Counted from the first letter of the stretch, positions 1-8,317 are shown. The stretch: DNA of 17,508 nucleotides from Candidatus Thorarchaeota archaeon (GCA_016840965.1 JAEORI010000141.1:1-17508); one strand, 5' to 3'. Program-made: numbers and translations. Notes: generated from the letters alone by a model not told the origin.

Positions 1-629
1 ACCTCTTTTCTATCAGGCATTAATCCTGTTAGTAATTGAATAGTAGACATCCGCTCACGAAGACTTTGTGCAATCTTATCCCTAAACTTCTCATTCGGTA
101 CCCTAAGGACTTTCACCATCATATCAAAATTGAAGTCAAAGATTAGGTTTCCAACAAGAATTCTCGCTTCGCCAATGTCACCTGCACCATTCCCTGAGAT
201 TTTCTTTTCATTAGCGATAATGTCATTTACAGGCTTGAACTCTGCAGGTATTCCGAGATTCCTATATGCTTGTACAGGAGCCTCAAGAAACTTGACATAA
301 TAATCATCAATCCTCTTTGGTGTAGTAGGACTATCTTTCCGCCCAATCAACTGATAGAACATTTGGCCATCATCCAGATAGACACCACCACCACCGACAA
401 CCCGACGCGTATAGAATATATCATTCTCATCGCAAAATTTGGTGTCTATGTCTGCTTCAATTTCCTGAAAATATCCAAGGCTGACCAGAGGTTTAGCTGG
501 CCAACAGATAATGAGTGTGTTTTCAGACTCACCTTCAGTTATTCCTTGCGCAATCATATCATAATTAATTTGGGTTTCAATAGGCGCAATTGGACCCAGA
601 TCGAGAAGTCTCCAGCTCTCTAGTGTCAT
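1..629 (-). CDS. lplA: Lipoate-protein ligase A family protein (3' end cut by window edge)
   Basis: The protein would attach lipoate (or octanoate) to lipoyl domains of 2-oxoacid dehydrogenases or GcvH through a lipoyl-AMP intermediate, in the cytoplasm. I read 209 codons on the minus strand from ATG 629 to the left edge with no stop. The start is fixed by an in-frame TGA two codons upstream. Family marks are the nucleotide/lipoate loop RRVVGGGGVYLDDGQMFY (about residues 75-92), the motif EKKISGNGAG (141-150) with the conserved lysine K143 of the KISG signature, and GNLIFDFNFDMM after it. In archaea this catalytic part often works with a separate or fused LplB-type C-terminal domain. Whether that domain follows here lies outside the window. 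Octanoyltransferase or biotin ligase are less likely because KISG and RRxxGGG fit LplA best. A TATA-like box 26 bp upstream of the ATG suggests a leaderless message. Confidence 0.88.
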   Translation of the reverse strand, partial: MTLESWRLLDLGPIAPIETQINYDMIAQGITEGESENTLIICWPAKPLVSLGYFQEIEADIDTKFCDENDIFYTRRVVGGGGVYLDDGQMFYQLIGRKDSPTTPKRIDDYYVKFLEAPVQAYRNLGIPAEFKPVNDIIANEKKISGNGAGDIGEARILVGNLIFDFNFDMMVKVLRVPNEKFRDKIAQSLRERMSTIQLLTGLMPDRKE

Positions 630-650
630 GGCTCAGTGCAAATTGTATCC

Positions 651-660
651 TCTTATATTC
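651..660 (-). promoter_or_regulatory. TATA box of the lipoate ligase gene (leaderless type)
   Basis: On the minus strand the sequence reads GAATATAAGA. The TATAA core (653-657) is centred 26 bp before the A of ATG 629. That is the normal archaeal TATA-to-start-site distance, so transcription would begin at or next to the ATG. No Shine-Dalgarno sequence lies in front of that ATG. The same AT-rich stretch read on the plus strand (TTATAT, 653-658) could also serve the divergent ABC transporter genes. Confidence 0.5.
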
Positions 661-733
661 GTTACCAAATGAAACTGAATGTGTTTGGATGCTAAGGCAT
701 AAATGGGTCTCAGAGGAACGAATCTCGATTTTG

Positions 734-1498
734 ATGATTGAAGCCATTGGCCTAAAGAAAATGTTCAGTGAGTTCACGGCGGTTGACAACCTCTCATTTC
801 ATGTCAACCCCGGGGAGATATATGGTCTGCTTGGACCAAATGGATCGGGGAAATCAACAACCATGCGTATGTTGCTTGGCTTACTGAAGCCAACAGAAGG
901 CACAGCAAAGGTAATGGGTTTTGACATCCGAACTGAAATAGTTGAAGCAAAGCGTATGATGGGATACGTGCCTGAGGAACCTGTACTTCCTGAACGTCTT
1001 ACTGGCTGGGAGTACGCGAATTATGTGAGCGATATCTGGAGAGTTCCTCGAGGTCCTGAGCGTGAGGAGGAGCTCGATGAACTTCTAACATTATTAGATA
1101 TCAAAGATGCCAGTGATGATCTGATAGAAACCTATTCCAAGGGAATGTCACGCAAAATCAGTCTTGTCGCAGCACTGATTCACAGACCCAAAGTCCTGAT
1201 ACTTGATGAACTTCAAGCGGGTATTGACCCACGAGGCGCTGCAACAATAAAGGAGATTCTAAATGGCTTACGCGCAAAGGGAGATACTATTCTTATGAGT
1301 ACCCATATCCTTGAGATTGCTGAACAACTCTGTGACAGGATTGGCATTATCGATGATGGGAAGATGATCGCAGAAGGGTCAATGGATGAGTTAAGAGTGC
1401 AAGCAAAGGGTGAGAAATCACTGGAAGAGATATTCCTATCATTGACTGGTGGGCCTGATATGCAAAAGATTGCAGAGTATCTTGGTGACGTCAAGTGA
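734..1498 (+). CDS. ABC transporter ATP-binding protein (ABC-2 exporter type)
   Basis: This is the cytoplasmic ATPase of an ABC exporter; ATP hydrolysis would drive the permease encoded next to it. With start ATG 734 (254 aa) the protein opens MIEAIGLKKMF and aligns with the usual beginning of the family. The open frame reaches back to 590 but that extension is not ABC-like and would overlap the divergent lplA. Motifs: Walker A GPNGSGKST (34-42), signature YSKGM (134-138, the variant common in ABC-2 importers/exporters), Walker B VLILDE (154-159), H-loop STHILEIAEQ with H191. After Walker B the usual DEPTSGLDP reads DELQAGIDP, so the Pro-Thr pair is Leu-Gln. A weak AGAGGA lies 16 nt upstream and a CATAAAT box at 698-704. 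The substrate cannot be told from sequence. Confidence 0.93.
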   Translation: MIEAIGLKKMFSEFTAVDNLSFHVNPGEIYGLLGPNGSGKSTTMRMLLGLLKPTEGTAKVMGFDIRTEIVEAKRMMGYVPEEPVLPERLTGWEYANYVSDIWRVPRGPEREEELDELLTLLDIKDASDDLIETYSKGMSRKISLVAALIHRPKVLILDELQAGIDPRGAATIKEILNGLRAKGDTILMSTHILEIAEQLCDRIGIIDDGKMIAEGSMDELRVQAKGEKSLEEIFLSLTGGPDMQKIAEYLGDVK

Positions 1499-3210
1499 CG
1501 CTTAATGATCTATGGGTTCTGCTAAAGCAGGACCTGACCCAAAGCTACAGAGTATCTGGTGCAAAAGGGAAAAGAACTGAACAGAAGAGCGTATTCCGTA
1601 GACTTCTGGCGCCTATTGCTGCTGTAGTTTTTGGAGTGATAGTAGTTCTTGGTATTGTCTGGTTAGTCCCTCGGATTGGCTGGGAGGTTCTTGATGCTCT
1701 ACTCACAGAAAATATCGGGGCTGGTTCCTCTCTTTTCAATGTCCTTCTATTGTTCTCATTCATAGGGTCAATAATGTTCAGTGCCACAACGGTTGGGAAC
1801 TCAGCAAGAATGGAATACCTTATGACAATGCCAATAGCTTTACGAACATTATTCCTCGAAAAAACTGTCATTCTGATTCTCTATAGTTCGATATTCTTTC
1901 TCGTCATTGGTACTCCTATCTTCATAGGACTGAGTATTGTGTCAAATGCAGCCTTTGCATTCCTTTCTATTCCTGTCTTCGTTGGGATGATGCTTGTGCT
2001 TTCCACACTGGGGGTTTCTATAGGAGGTCTCTTGGGTCTATTTTTCTCAAGAATTCTAGCAGGCCGAAGACGGCTCAAACAAATAGGTTGGTTCCTAGGC
2101 ACCTCCCTTGCTGTTCTTGGAAGTGCTCTTTACTATTACTTCATCTTTCTCTCTGACGGATTTGCTGATATTTTTCCAGTCCTTTTTGAAATCGCAGACG
2201 CTCTAGGCTTCACGTCTGGTATCAGTCCTGGTGCAGCAACAAGTTCTCTAACGCTTGGTTTTCTAGTCGGGGTACCAATAATCATCAATGATTTCTTTCT
2301 TGCATTCTTTTACGGAGCTCTTTCCATTCTTTTAGTCAATTTGAATGCATATGTTAGTGAGACCGCTCATTATAGTGGCTGGCTTGCAAGCGGATCCAAG
2401 AGAACTTCAAAGACGAAAACTCCTCTTGTTCATGATACATGGAATCCACAGATAATTCCCCGGTTCAAATTCAATACTGCAACTAGTGTGTCAATATGGT
2501 ATAATATCACCAATGTCCGTAGGGAAGGTCGAGTCTTTGCACAATATCTTATGGGTCCACTGAGATTCGTTGTCCTCATCATCTTTGGGATGTTTGCTGG
2601 TGGTGATATTATTATGGGCTTTACACAATTCATTGTCATTGCAATCACAGTTCCCTTTGTGATTTCATATGCTGTGAGCTTCGTTGGTTACGAGCTCGTC
2701 TACGAAGGACGGAATTTGATGAATCTCCAGCTTGCACCGTTGAGTATGTATGACTATGTAATGGGAAAAGTATACAGTTCTGCTCCTTTTGCTCTGATTG
2801 CGAGCGTGGCTGTTTCCATTTTTGTTGTCATTATATCTCCAAGTCTATTGGTCTACCTGCCCGTCATTATCATTTCAGCAGTCTTGATCAATCAAGCAGC
2901 AGGAGGTATAGCCGCAAATGCAGCATCTATTGGTGGCGACTTCCGTGCTGAACGGATGATAACAAGACAGAGAGGTGCATCTGTTCAAATGCCAATTAGG
3001 GGTTGGTCAATCCTTCGAGCTCAACTGTTGCCTAACATTCTCGGGTTCACAGGTCTTTCATTAATACTAAGCATTGGATTTTTCTTAGGACCACTCTTTG
3101 CATATGTGACTTTACTGCCATTTGGTCTTATTTGTGTAAATATTTCCCGACATTATGCGAGGAGCGCAGGAAACAGGTTGACACAGAAAGAAGCGTCAGA
3201 TTATTTGTGA
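1495..3210 (+). CDS. ABC-2 type transporter permease
   Basis: This is the membrane partner of the ATPase just upstream. Its GTG start at 1495 overlaps the ATPase stop in a GTGA tetranucleotide, which implies translational coupling. The 571-aa protein is strongly hydrophobic, with roughly 10-12 membrane segments: about residues 38-58, 80-100, 123-148, 152-184, 197-220, 254-284, then further groups about 362-400, 425-475 and 515-550. A positively charged cytoplasmic loop (GRRRLKQ, about 190-196) separates the fourth and fifth segments, and a larger polar loop covers about 290-360. That length and two-half layout match large ABC-2 permeases. No periplasmic binding protein gene is nearby, so export is more likely than import. 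The substrate is unknown. It ends 4 bp before the convergent acetoacetate decarboxylase-like gene, leaving no room for a separate terminator. Confidence 0.85.
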   Translation: MTLNDLWVLLKQDLTQSYRVSGAKGKRTEQKSVFRRLLAPIAAVVFGVIVVLGIVWLVPRIGWEVLDALLTENIGAGSSLFNVLLLFSFIGSIMFSATTVGNSARMEYLMTMPIALRTLFLEKTVILILYSSIFFLVIGTPIFIGLSIVSNAAFAFLSIPVFVGMMLVLSTLGVSIGGLLGLFFSRILAGRRRLKQIGWFLGTSLAVLGSALYYYFIFLSDGFADIFPVLFEIADALGFTSGISPGAATSSLTLGFLVGVPIIINDFFLAFFYGALSILLVNLNAYVSETAHYSGWLASGSKRTSKTKTPLVHDTWNPQIIPRFKFNTATSVSIWYNITNVRREGRVFAQYLMGPLRFVVLIIFGMFAGGDIIMGFTQFIVIAITVPFVISYAVSFVGYELVYEGRNLMNLQLAPLSMYDYVMGKVYSSAPFALIASVAVSIFVVIISPSLLVYLPVIIISAVLINQAAGGIAANAASIGGDFRAERMITRQRGASVQMPIRGWSILRAQLLPNILGFTGLSLILSIGFFLGPLFAYVTLLPFGLICVNISRHYARSAGNRLTQKEASDYL

Positions 3211-3214
3211 TTCT

Positions 3215-3937
3215 CTACAGCTTTAGATTACCAACTACCTTTGCTGGTGGCAAAAAGATATCGCAGTCAAAATACTGCCCAATCATGGGAGTATCAATCT
3301 TTACCTTACTCAAATCATCTCTAGGTCCACTCTGGAATTCAATTTTAACTTCGCCAGAGCGTCCATTCCTCGTTGTGTATTCAAGATATGCTGCTGTTAA
3401 GACTGCAACATCATAACCATCACCAGATGGACTTGGAATGACCTTTGCATTGATGTTGGGCCCACTATCAATCCATGCACCTTCATCGACCATCTTGCAG
3501 CTTGCTTTCCATATCGTTGTCTTGTCCCTAACGACTTTACCTGTGATTGTGTCTTTCCTCCAAACTAGCGAGATATCTGCTAGCTTTCTTGGATACCCCC
3601 ATATCTCGCGTCCTGCTACCTGAGCAACATCTGTGTTTACGTAGTTCATTGAGAAGAAGACGCCCACCTCCTCTTCTCTGGTTTCTGGGTTGTCAAACAC
3701 ACACTGAACCAACAAACCTGACTCCATGAATGTCCCTGTTTCTTTGCAAGGCATCTCTCCAAACATCAAGGCTGCAAGGGGCATCTGTGAGGGTCGTAGT
3801 GGATCTGGCAGTAAATCTTGTATTGCATCCTCTGGTGGGTTGAACATTGCTAGAAACAATCTAGCACCAACGTAGTGATACGGAGGTCCTGGATAGGTTG
3901 GTGATAAAAATGGTGTACTCATTCCCTTCGTCATCAT
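3215..3937 (-). CDS. Acetoacetate decarboxylase family protein with altered catalytic lysine
   Basis: The 240-aa protein matches the acetoacetate decarboxylase (ADC) fold over its whole length. Visible marks are the N-terminal YPGPPYHYVGARLF with an Arg (R26) at the position of clostridial Arg29, MESG with a Glu (E72) at the position of Glu76, and the active-site segment GREIWGYPRKLADI (109-122). In the clostridial enzyme the matching segment is YPKKL, whose first Lys (Lys115) forms the Schiff base and whose second (Lys116) lowers its pKa. Here the first is Arg (codon AGA) and only the second Lys (K118) remains. The protein may therefore not decarboxylate acetoacetate by the classical route; ADC-like proteins with other chemistry exist. 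Start ATG 3937 (or 3934) has GGATGTGA just upstream. It follows the PAP2 gene after 53 bp and may share its transcript. Confidence 0.85.
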   Translation of the reverse strand: MMTKGMSTPFLSPTYPGPPYHYVGARLFLAMFNPPEDAIQDLLPDPLRPSQMPLAALMFGEMPCKETGTFMESGLLVQCVFDNPETREEEVGVFFSMNYVNTDVAQVAGREIWGYPRKLADISLVWRKDTITGKVVRDKTTIWKASCKMVDEGAWIDSGPNINAKVIPSPSGDGYDVAVLTAAYLEYTTRNGRSGEVKIEFQSGPRDDLSKVKIDTPMIGQYFDCDIFLPPAKVVGNLKL

Positions 3938-3990
3938 AGCTCACATCCATCTTCTATCTAACCTGATTATTGAATCTGCCGAGCGTTGCT

Positions 3991-4863
3991 TCATAGTTTG
4001 ACTCTCTTGAATATGAATGGCCAGACAAAGACACCTGTGAGTGCAATCAGACTGTACCGGATTGTCCGAAGCCAGATTTGATCAGTTGGAAGTATCGGAG
4101 CAAGTAGTACCATCACTCCTATGACGAGAACCAGCCCAATCACAACCCGGAGTACCAAACGCCATCGCTTCCCATCATATGGCTGGGTTGAGAAGTCCAC
4201 AAATCTCCTTTCAAGAATGATGCCCAATGCGAAACCGATAATCAGCCCTCCATACGCTCCAAAATTATCGTTTGGAGGTTGAGGGAGAAGCGCAGCGATT
4301 AATGTCATTAAAAACCCCAGTATCGCAAACACCAGGAGCAGGTGTTCAGTTTTATATCTCGAAAGATATTCCCTTGCTGGTTTTTCCAAGTAAATAAGCA
4401 AGAGCACAGTAATAATTCCAATTCCCCATCCTAGTAGAACATCCTCGATGTAGTGCACACCAATGTATACTCTTGAAATGCCAACCAAGACCGTGAGTAT
4501 GACTGCAATGAGTGCCATCCACCAAGTTTTGACCCTAGCTGTAAACCACCCGTAGAGAGTAGCGGAATTCTGGGAGTGACCGCTGGGTGTACTATAATTC
4601 GGAGGAGGTTCACTTGTAAGCCAATAGCTGGATGGTGGTCTGTCTTTTGCTATCATAACTTTCAGCCAAAAGTTAGAAACTACTGCTATAATGAGTATAT
4701 ACGATGCTAGAATGGCTTCCTTCTTGTTATATGCCCAGTATCCTATTAGGAGTAAAGCGATATAGAAGATCTCTCCTCCCAATTCTGATACCCACAAGAA
4801 GAAATCACCCAATCCCGGTAATATGTTTCTAAGCACATCGGTTATTGTAGGGTCGAACCACAC
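3991..4863 (-). CDS. PAP2-family membrane phosphatase
   Basis: This is an integral membrane phosphatase that would remove a phosphate from a lipid phosphate such as a polyprenyl diphosphate or phosphatidic acid. All three PAP2 motifs are present: KVMIAKDRP (K68, R75, P76), TPSGHSQNS (S94-H96) and SRVYIGVHYIED (R131, H137, D141), so the enzyme should be active. The 290-aa protein is longer than a minimal PAP2 enzyme. After the core there are about four more membrane segments (about 173-191, 203-220, 235-257, 265-286). The start is GTG 4863, preceded by a strong AGGAGG (4875-4880) at 11 nt. No in-frame ATG lies nearer the ribosome binding site. The acetoacetate-decarboxylase-like gene follows downstream on the same strand. 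Head group and lipid specificity cannot be inferred. Confidence 0.9.
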   Translation of the reverse strand: MWFDPTITDVLRNILPGLGDFFLWVSELGGEIFYIALLLIGYWAYNKKEAILASYILIIAVVSNFWLKVMIAKDRPPSSYWLTSEPPPNYSTPSGHSQNSATLYGWFTARVKTWWMALIAVILTVLVGISRVYIGVHYIEDVLLGWGIGIITVLLLIYLEKPAREYLSRYKTEHLLLVFAILGFLMTLIAALLPQPPNDNFGAYGGLIIGFALGIILERRFVDFSTQPYDGKRWRLVLRVVIGLVLVIGVMVLLAPILPTDQIWLRTIRYSLIALTGVFVWPFIFKRVKL

Positions 4864-4986
4864 TCTGTCATCATCCTCCTGAATGAAGGAAAACTATATA
4901 GCTTGGTGGGAAAAAAACCTGTTTGTTCATGGACAAAACCTTATAGTAGTCAATCTAGTCATCTGTGAATGCGGAGGTTCTCTGAG
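4864..4986. promoter_or_regulatory. Divergent promoter region between PAP2 and PepD genes
   Basis: Both genes start outward from this stretch. On the plus strand TTATAG at 4941-4946 lies about 27 bp before position 4970, which fits a short leader carrying GGAGG (4973-4977) for the PepD gene. ACTATATAG (4893-4901) is a second TATA-like site, nearly palindromic, so its direction cannot be decided. For the PAP2 gene it would place the start site within or past its own AGGAGG, so it is not a clean fit. A run of seven A (4912-4918) sits between the two boxes. Confidence 0.35.
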
Positions 4987-6489
4987 GTGGTCTTTGAAAA
5001 CTTGGAACCAAAACTTGTTTGGGAGATATTTGAGGAAGTCTTCACAAAGACGCCTCGTGAGTCTAAAAAAGAAGACAGAATTCGGGCGAAGCTGAAAAAT
5101 TGGATTTCTGAACGTGCAAAATCCCTTGGAATGGATATTCAAGTGGTTGAGGATGACGCTGGTAATCTTCTTGTCAAAAAAGGTCCAACAAAAGGAATGG
5201 AAGCGACTCAACCTCTTTTACTGCAAGGCCACATGGATATGGTGTGTGAAACCGATAGACCGGGCGGATTTGATTTCTCAAATAGTCCAATTCCAATTCG
5301 GGTTCAGGATAACGGAGAATGGGTGGATGCTGATGGCACCACTCTTGGAGCTGACAATGGGGTTGGTGTATCACTTGGTCTCTCTCTGATGCTTGATCCA
5401 AAGGTTGAACATGGTCCTCTGGAATTACTTGTCACTGTAGATGAAGAAACTGGACTTGTTGGTGCATTTGCTCTCGAACCTAAAAAAATGGGCATGAAGA
5501 GCAAGCTAATGATAAACTTGGACTCAGAGAAACTTGGAGTGATTACAATAGGTTCTGCTGGTGGAGGTGACACCGAACTCGTCAAAAAGCTCGAACTCAA
5601 AAAAGTAACTGGAGCAGCCACATTCTATAATATAATTATTTCAGGCCTTTTCGGAGGTCATTCTGGTGTCGACATCCATAAGCATCGTGCCAACGCAAAC
5701 AAGCTAGTTGCTCGAATGCTTGCATCTCTATTATCTGAGATGAATGTGCATCTATGTCATTGGAATGGAGGGAGTAAGCATAATGCCATTCCTCGTGAAG
5801 CAATTTGTAAAATTGCAGTAGAAACAGACAACACAGCAAGAGCAGAGGAGTTACTGTCTTTAGCGCGTAAGGACCTTAAAGCGTACTACAAAGAACTCGA
5901 ACCAGATATCCAGATTAACTGTGATAAATCGTCTGCAGAACCTGCATTCTCTCTTGAGGAATCAAAAAGAATAATCCAATCAATCAACATTATTCCTCAT
6001 GGACCCATTCGATTCTCTCCCAATGTTGATGGTCTCGTAGAAACCTCAAACAATGTTGCTGTAGTAAAGACTGATGGACAGGAGATATCAATTCTACTCT
6101 CAACAAGAAGTAGTGTGGATTCAGAGCTTGAAGCGTTTAGACAGAGCGTGGTTGATCTTGCTGAGTTTAGTGGATGGCAGGTCACCAGAAAACCTGGATA
6201 TCCTGGTTGGAATCCTGAACCCAAAAGTCCGTTTCTTTCCTTTGTCCGAAAGCATTTTGAAAAAATTACTGGTCGCGAGGTAAAGGTGGAAGCAATTCAT
6301 GCAGGCTTAGAATGTGGGATAATTGGATCGAAAATACCAGGAATCCAAATGGTATCAATTGGTCCAACTCTGGAGAATCCTCACACACCTGATGAGCGCC
6401 TTAAGATAATCGATGTTGAGGTTCTCTACAATGTTCTGAAAGAGATTGTTGAGGATCTACCCAACATGAAACGCATGGTGCTTAGGTAA
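4987..6489 (+). CDS. pepD: Aminoacyl-histidine dipeptidase (PepD, peptidase M20C)
   Basis: This is a cytoplasmic di-zinc peptidase that hydrolyses Xaa-His and other dipeptides. Family marks in order (numbered from GTG 4987): LLLQGHMDMV with the first zinc His, TLGADNGVGV, TVDEETGL with the Glu pair that holds the catalytic base, INLDSE, GGHSGVDIHK in the lid domain, NAIPREA, then HAGLECGII and SIGPTLENPHTPDERL at the C-terminus. The 500-aa length is close to E. coli PepD (485). I choose GTG 4987 over ATG 4969: GGAGG at 4973-4977 lies 9 nt before it, and translation from it opens VVFENLEPKLVWEIF, which matches the family start. The ATG would sit upstream of that GGAGG. The gene ends overlapping the convergent AOR gene by 8 bp. 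Other M20C dipeptidases are the only serious alternative. Confidence 0.92.
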   Translation: MVFENLEPKLVWEIFEEVFTKTPRESKKEDRIRAKLKNWISERAKSLGMDIQVVEDDAGNLLVKKGPTKGMEATQPLLLQGHMDMVCETDRPGGFDFSNSPIPIRVQDNGEWVDADGTTLGADNGVGVSLGLSLMLDPKVEHGPLELLVTVDEETGLVGAFALEPKKMGMKSKLMINLDSEKLGVITIGSAGGGDTELVKKLELKKVTGAATFYNIIISGLFGGHSGVDIHKHRANANKLVARMLASLLSEMNVHLCHWNGGSKHNAIPREAICKIAVETDNTARAEELLSLARKDLKAYYKELEPDIQINCDKSSAEPAFSLEESKRIIQSINIIPHGPIRFSPNVDGLVETSNNVAVVKTDGQEISILLSTRSSVDSELEAFRQSVVDLAEFSGWQVTRKPGYPGWNPEPKSPFLSFVRKHFEKITGREVKVEAIHAGLECGIIGSKIPGIQMVSIGPTLENPHTPDERLKIIDVEVLYNVLKEIVEDLPNMKRMVLR

Positions 6490-8302
6490 AGTTTCCAAGA
6501 CCAAGTTTCTTAAGCTTGCTCTGAGGCGGCTTTCCTGTCTTTCTGTCCCATCCTCGGTATCCATACCATTTCTTCAACTGCGCCTCAATGTCAGGTACGT
6601 GCCCTTCAGTGGCTCCTTCAAGCGGTCTCAAGATAAGTTCAGGTAGCGTTTCCTTCTTTGGGTCATAACCTAGTTTGAGGTTTAACAATCTCATCATTGT
6701 GAAAATTCTTTCACCTGTCTGTACTAACTCCTCAATATCTATGTTCCAGCCAATTGTGAGTTGTAGGAGCTTCAGTAACTGATCTCCATCCATTGGATAA
6801 AAATTACAAGTAACTGCTGAGTTCGTTAATGCCCGGAAATCTTGGAGTCTAGCAACTAAGTCTGCTTCGTTGGCAAACCGGTCTTCACTCTCAATGTTGA
6901 AGGCTTCGTTAGGTTGTCCCATCTGAACGTTGTACATATCAGCACTCATGTGACACGCTCCGCGAGGTGATGTTGCATAACCAATTGCATGTCCTGAGAA
7001 TCCTCTCGGATCATGCTGCGGCAGCTCTAGACCATTGACCTGAACAACAAGATTAGCGACTCCAAACTTCTCACCGAGTTCTAGAGCCCCTTCAGCCATG
7101 ATGTTTCCAATTCCCTCTCGTCTGGCTATCTTTTCAGCGAGAGCAATTCCTGCTTCAACCTCACCCCATTCAGGCGAGATTCCATCAAGGTCATCTGCAG
7201 TAATCTTTCCTTCCTTGAAGAGATAATATGCAAATGCAATAGTGTTCCCCCCGGATATTGTATCAATCCCTAGCATGTTCAGGACTTTGTTTGCAAATGC
7301 AACTGACTCAACATTGTTGTTAAGCAGTAGTGAACCCATTGTTCCTGTCACTTCGAGCTCAGGACCAGCATACTGGTCCATCTTGTACTTGCCCTCTCGA
7401 ACCTCCACTACCCTTCCGCAGGCAATAGGGCATCGATAACATGCTGACTTTCCAACTAAAATCGTTTCACGAACAGATGTCCCACTCAGGTTGTACGTGT
7501 CAAAATCAGAAACTGTGTAATAACCTGCAGGGAGTGAACCCCACATCATACTAGCCATATCAGTAAATCCTGCAGTCCCTAAATCGGAATACATTCTAAA
7601 GGTCGGGTCTTCTTTTTTGTCCGCATTCAACTCTGAAACATACTTGCTTAACTCATCCTCATAAGCAACAGGCACTTTTCGATCAGTCCCGTGTATAACA
7701 ATTGCCTTGAGTTTCTTGGACCCCATTACTGCACCTTGTCCAGTTCGTCCAGCCGCTCTATGATGATCTACAATGATGCTGGCATACTTGACAAGATTCT
7801 CGCCTGCTACACCAATTCTTGCTATCCCTGCATTCTTATGGCCTGTTTCTTTCTTCAAAACTTCCCAGACATGAATTGTGTCCTTACCCCACAGATGCTT
7901 GGCATCCTTAATTTCAACATCTGAGTCTTCAATAAGAAGGTACGATGGTTTTTCCGCCGCACCAGTAAAGATGATACCATCATAACCCGCAAACTTCAGG
8001 TCTGCCCCTAGATGTCCTCCTACAGTACTATATCCTAGGATTCCTGTCTTTGGAGATTTTGAACAGAATGTCGACTTGCTACCGGTTGGTGCCATAGTTC
8101 CACATAACGGTCCGGTGAGGTAAATTAGGGGATTATCTGGACCCAGTGGGTCTGTGTCTTTGTCAATCATGTCATACAATAGACGTGATCCTAACCCAGC
8201 ACCCCCGATGAACTGGCGCTGCAGTTTTTCCTCAAGTGATATCACAGACGTTGACCCTGCACTCAAGTCAACTCGTAGTATTTTTCCTCGATAACCATAC
8301 AA
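6482..8302 (-). CDS. aor: Aldehyde:ferredoxin oxidoreductase (tungsten enzyme, AOR family)
   Basis: The enzyme oxidises aldehydes to carboxylic acids with ferredoxin, or runs in reverse, using a bis-pterin tungsten (rarely molybdenum) cofactor and one [4Fe-4S] cluster in the cytoplasm. The 606-aa protein has the usual AOR length. The cluster ligands are C288, C291 and C295 (CYRCPIAC) plus C499 (VTCNFYPMDG). Pterin-binding motifs are AGRTGQGAVMGSKKLKAI (about 184-201) and HDPRGFSGHAIGYATSPRG (430-448). The N-terminus MYGYRGKILRVDL is typical. The start is TTG 8302, set by GGGAGG (8312-8317) 8 nt upstream; no in-frame ATG fits. The iron alcohol dehydrogenase gene ends 15 bp before this start, so the two are almost certainly co-transcribed. 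Substrate subclass (AOR, FOR or GAPOR type) is not decided, though the spacing of ligands favours AOR/FOR. Confidence 0.95.
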   Translation of the reverse strand: MYGYRGKILRVDLSAGSTSVISLEEKLQRQFIGGAGLGSRLLYDMIDKDTDPLGPDNPLIYLTGPLCGTMAPTGSKSTFCSKSPKTGILGYSTVGGHLGADLKFAGYDGIIFTGAAEKPSYLLIEDSDVEIKDAKHLWGKDTIHVWEVLKKETGHKNAGIARIGVAGENLVKYASIIVDHHRAAGRTGQGAVMGSKKLKAIVIHGTDRKVPVAYEDELSKYVSELNADKKEDPTFRMYSDLGTAGFTDMASMMWGSLPAGYYTVSDFDTYNLSGTSVRETILVGKSACYRCPIACGRVVEVREGKYKMDQYAGPELEVTGTMGSLLLNNNVESVAFANKVLNMLGIDTISGGNTIAFAYYLFKEGKITADDLDGISPEWGEVEAGIALAEKIARREGIGNIMAEGALELGEKFGVANLVVQVNGLELPQHDPRGFSGHAIGYATSPRGACHMSADMYNVQMGQPNEAFNIESEDRFANEADLVARLQDFRALTNSAVTCNFYPMDGDQLLKLLQLTIGWNIDIEELVQTGERIFTMMRLLNLKLGYDPKKETLPELILRPLEGATEGHVPDIEAQLKKWYGYRGWDRKTGKPPQSKLKKLGLGNFT

Positions 8303-8317
8303 ATGGATGTCCTCCCT

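Noticed and set aside
270..623. Plus-strand open frame of 117 codons
   Set aside because: It is antisense to the lipoate ligase gene, has no recognisable domain, and the minus-strand frame carries clear LplA motifs.
590..733. N-terminal extension of the ABC ATPase back to 590
   Set aside because: The added 48 residues are not ABC-like, lie in the divergent promoter region and overlap lplA; ATG 734 gives the standard family start.
4849..4861. GGGTCGAACCA, resembling a tRNA T-arm with CCA
   Set aside because: It is the complement of the first codons of the PAP2 gene, and no acceptor stem, D-arm or anticodon arm is found around it.
4969..4986. ATG 4969 as the PepD start
   Set aside because: The GGAGG at 4973-4977 lies after it and 9 nt before GTG 4987, and the family-like N-terminus begins at the GTG.
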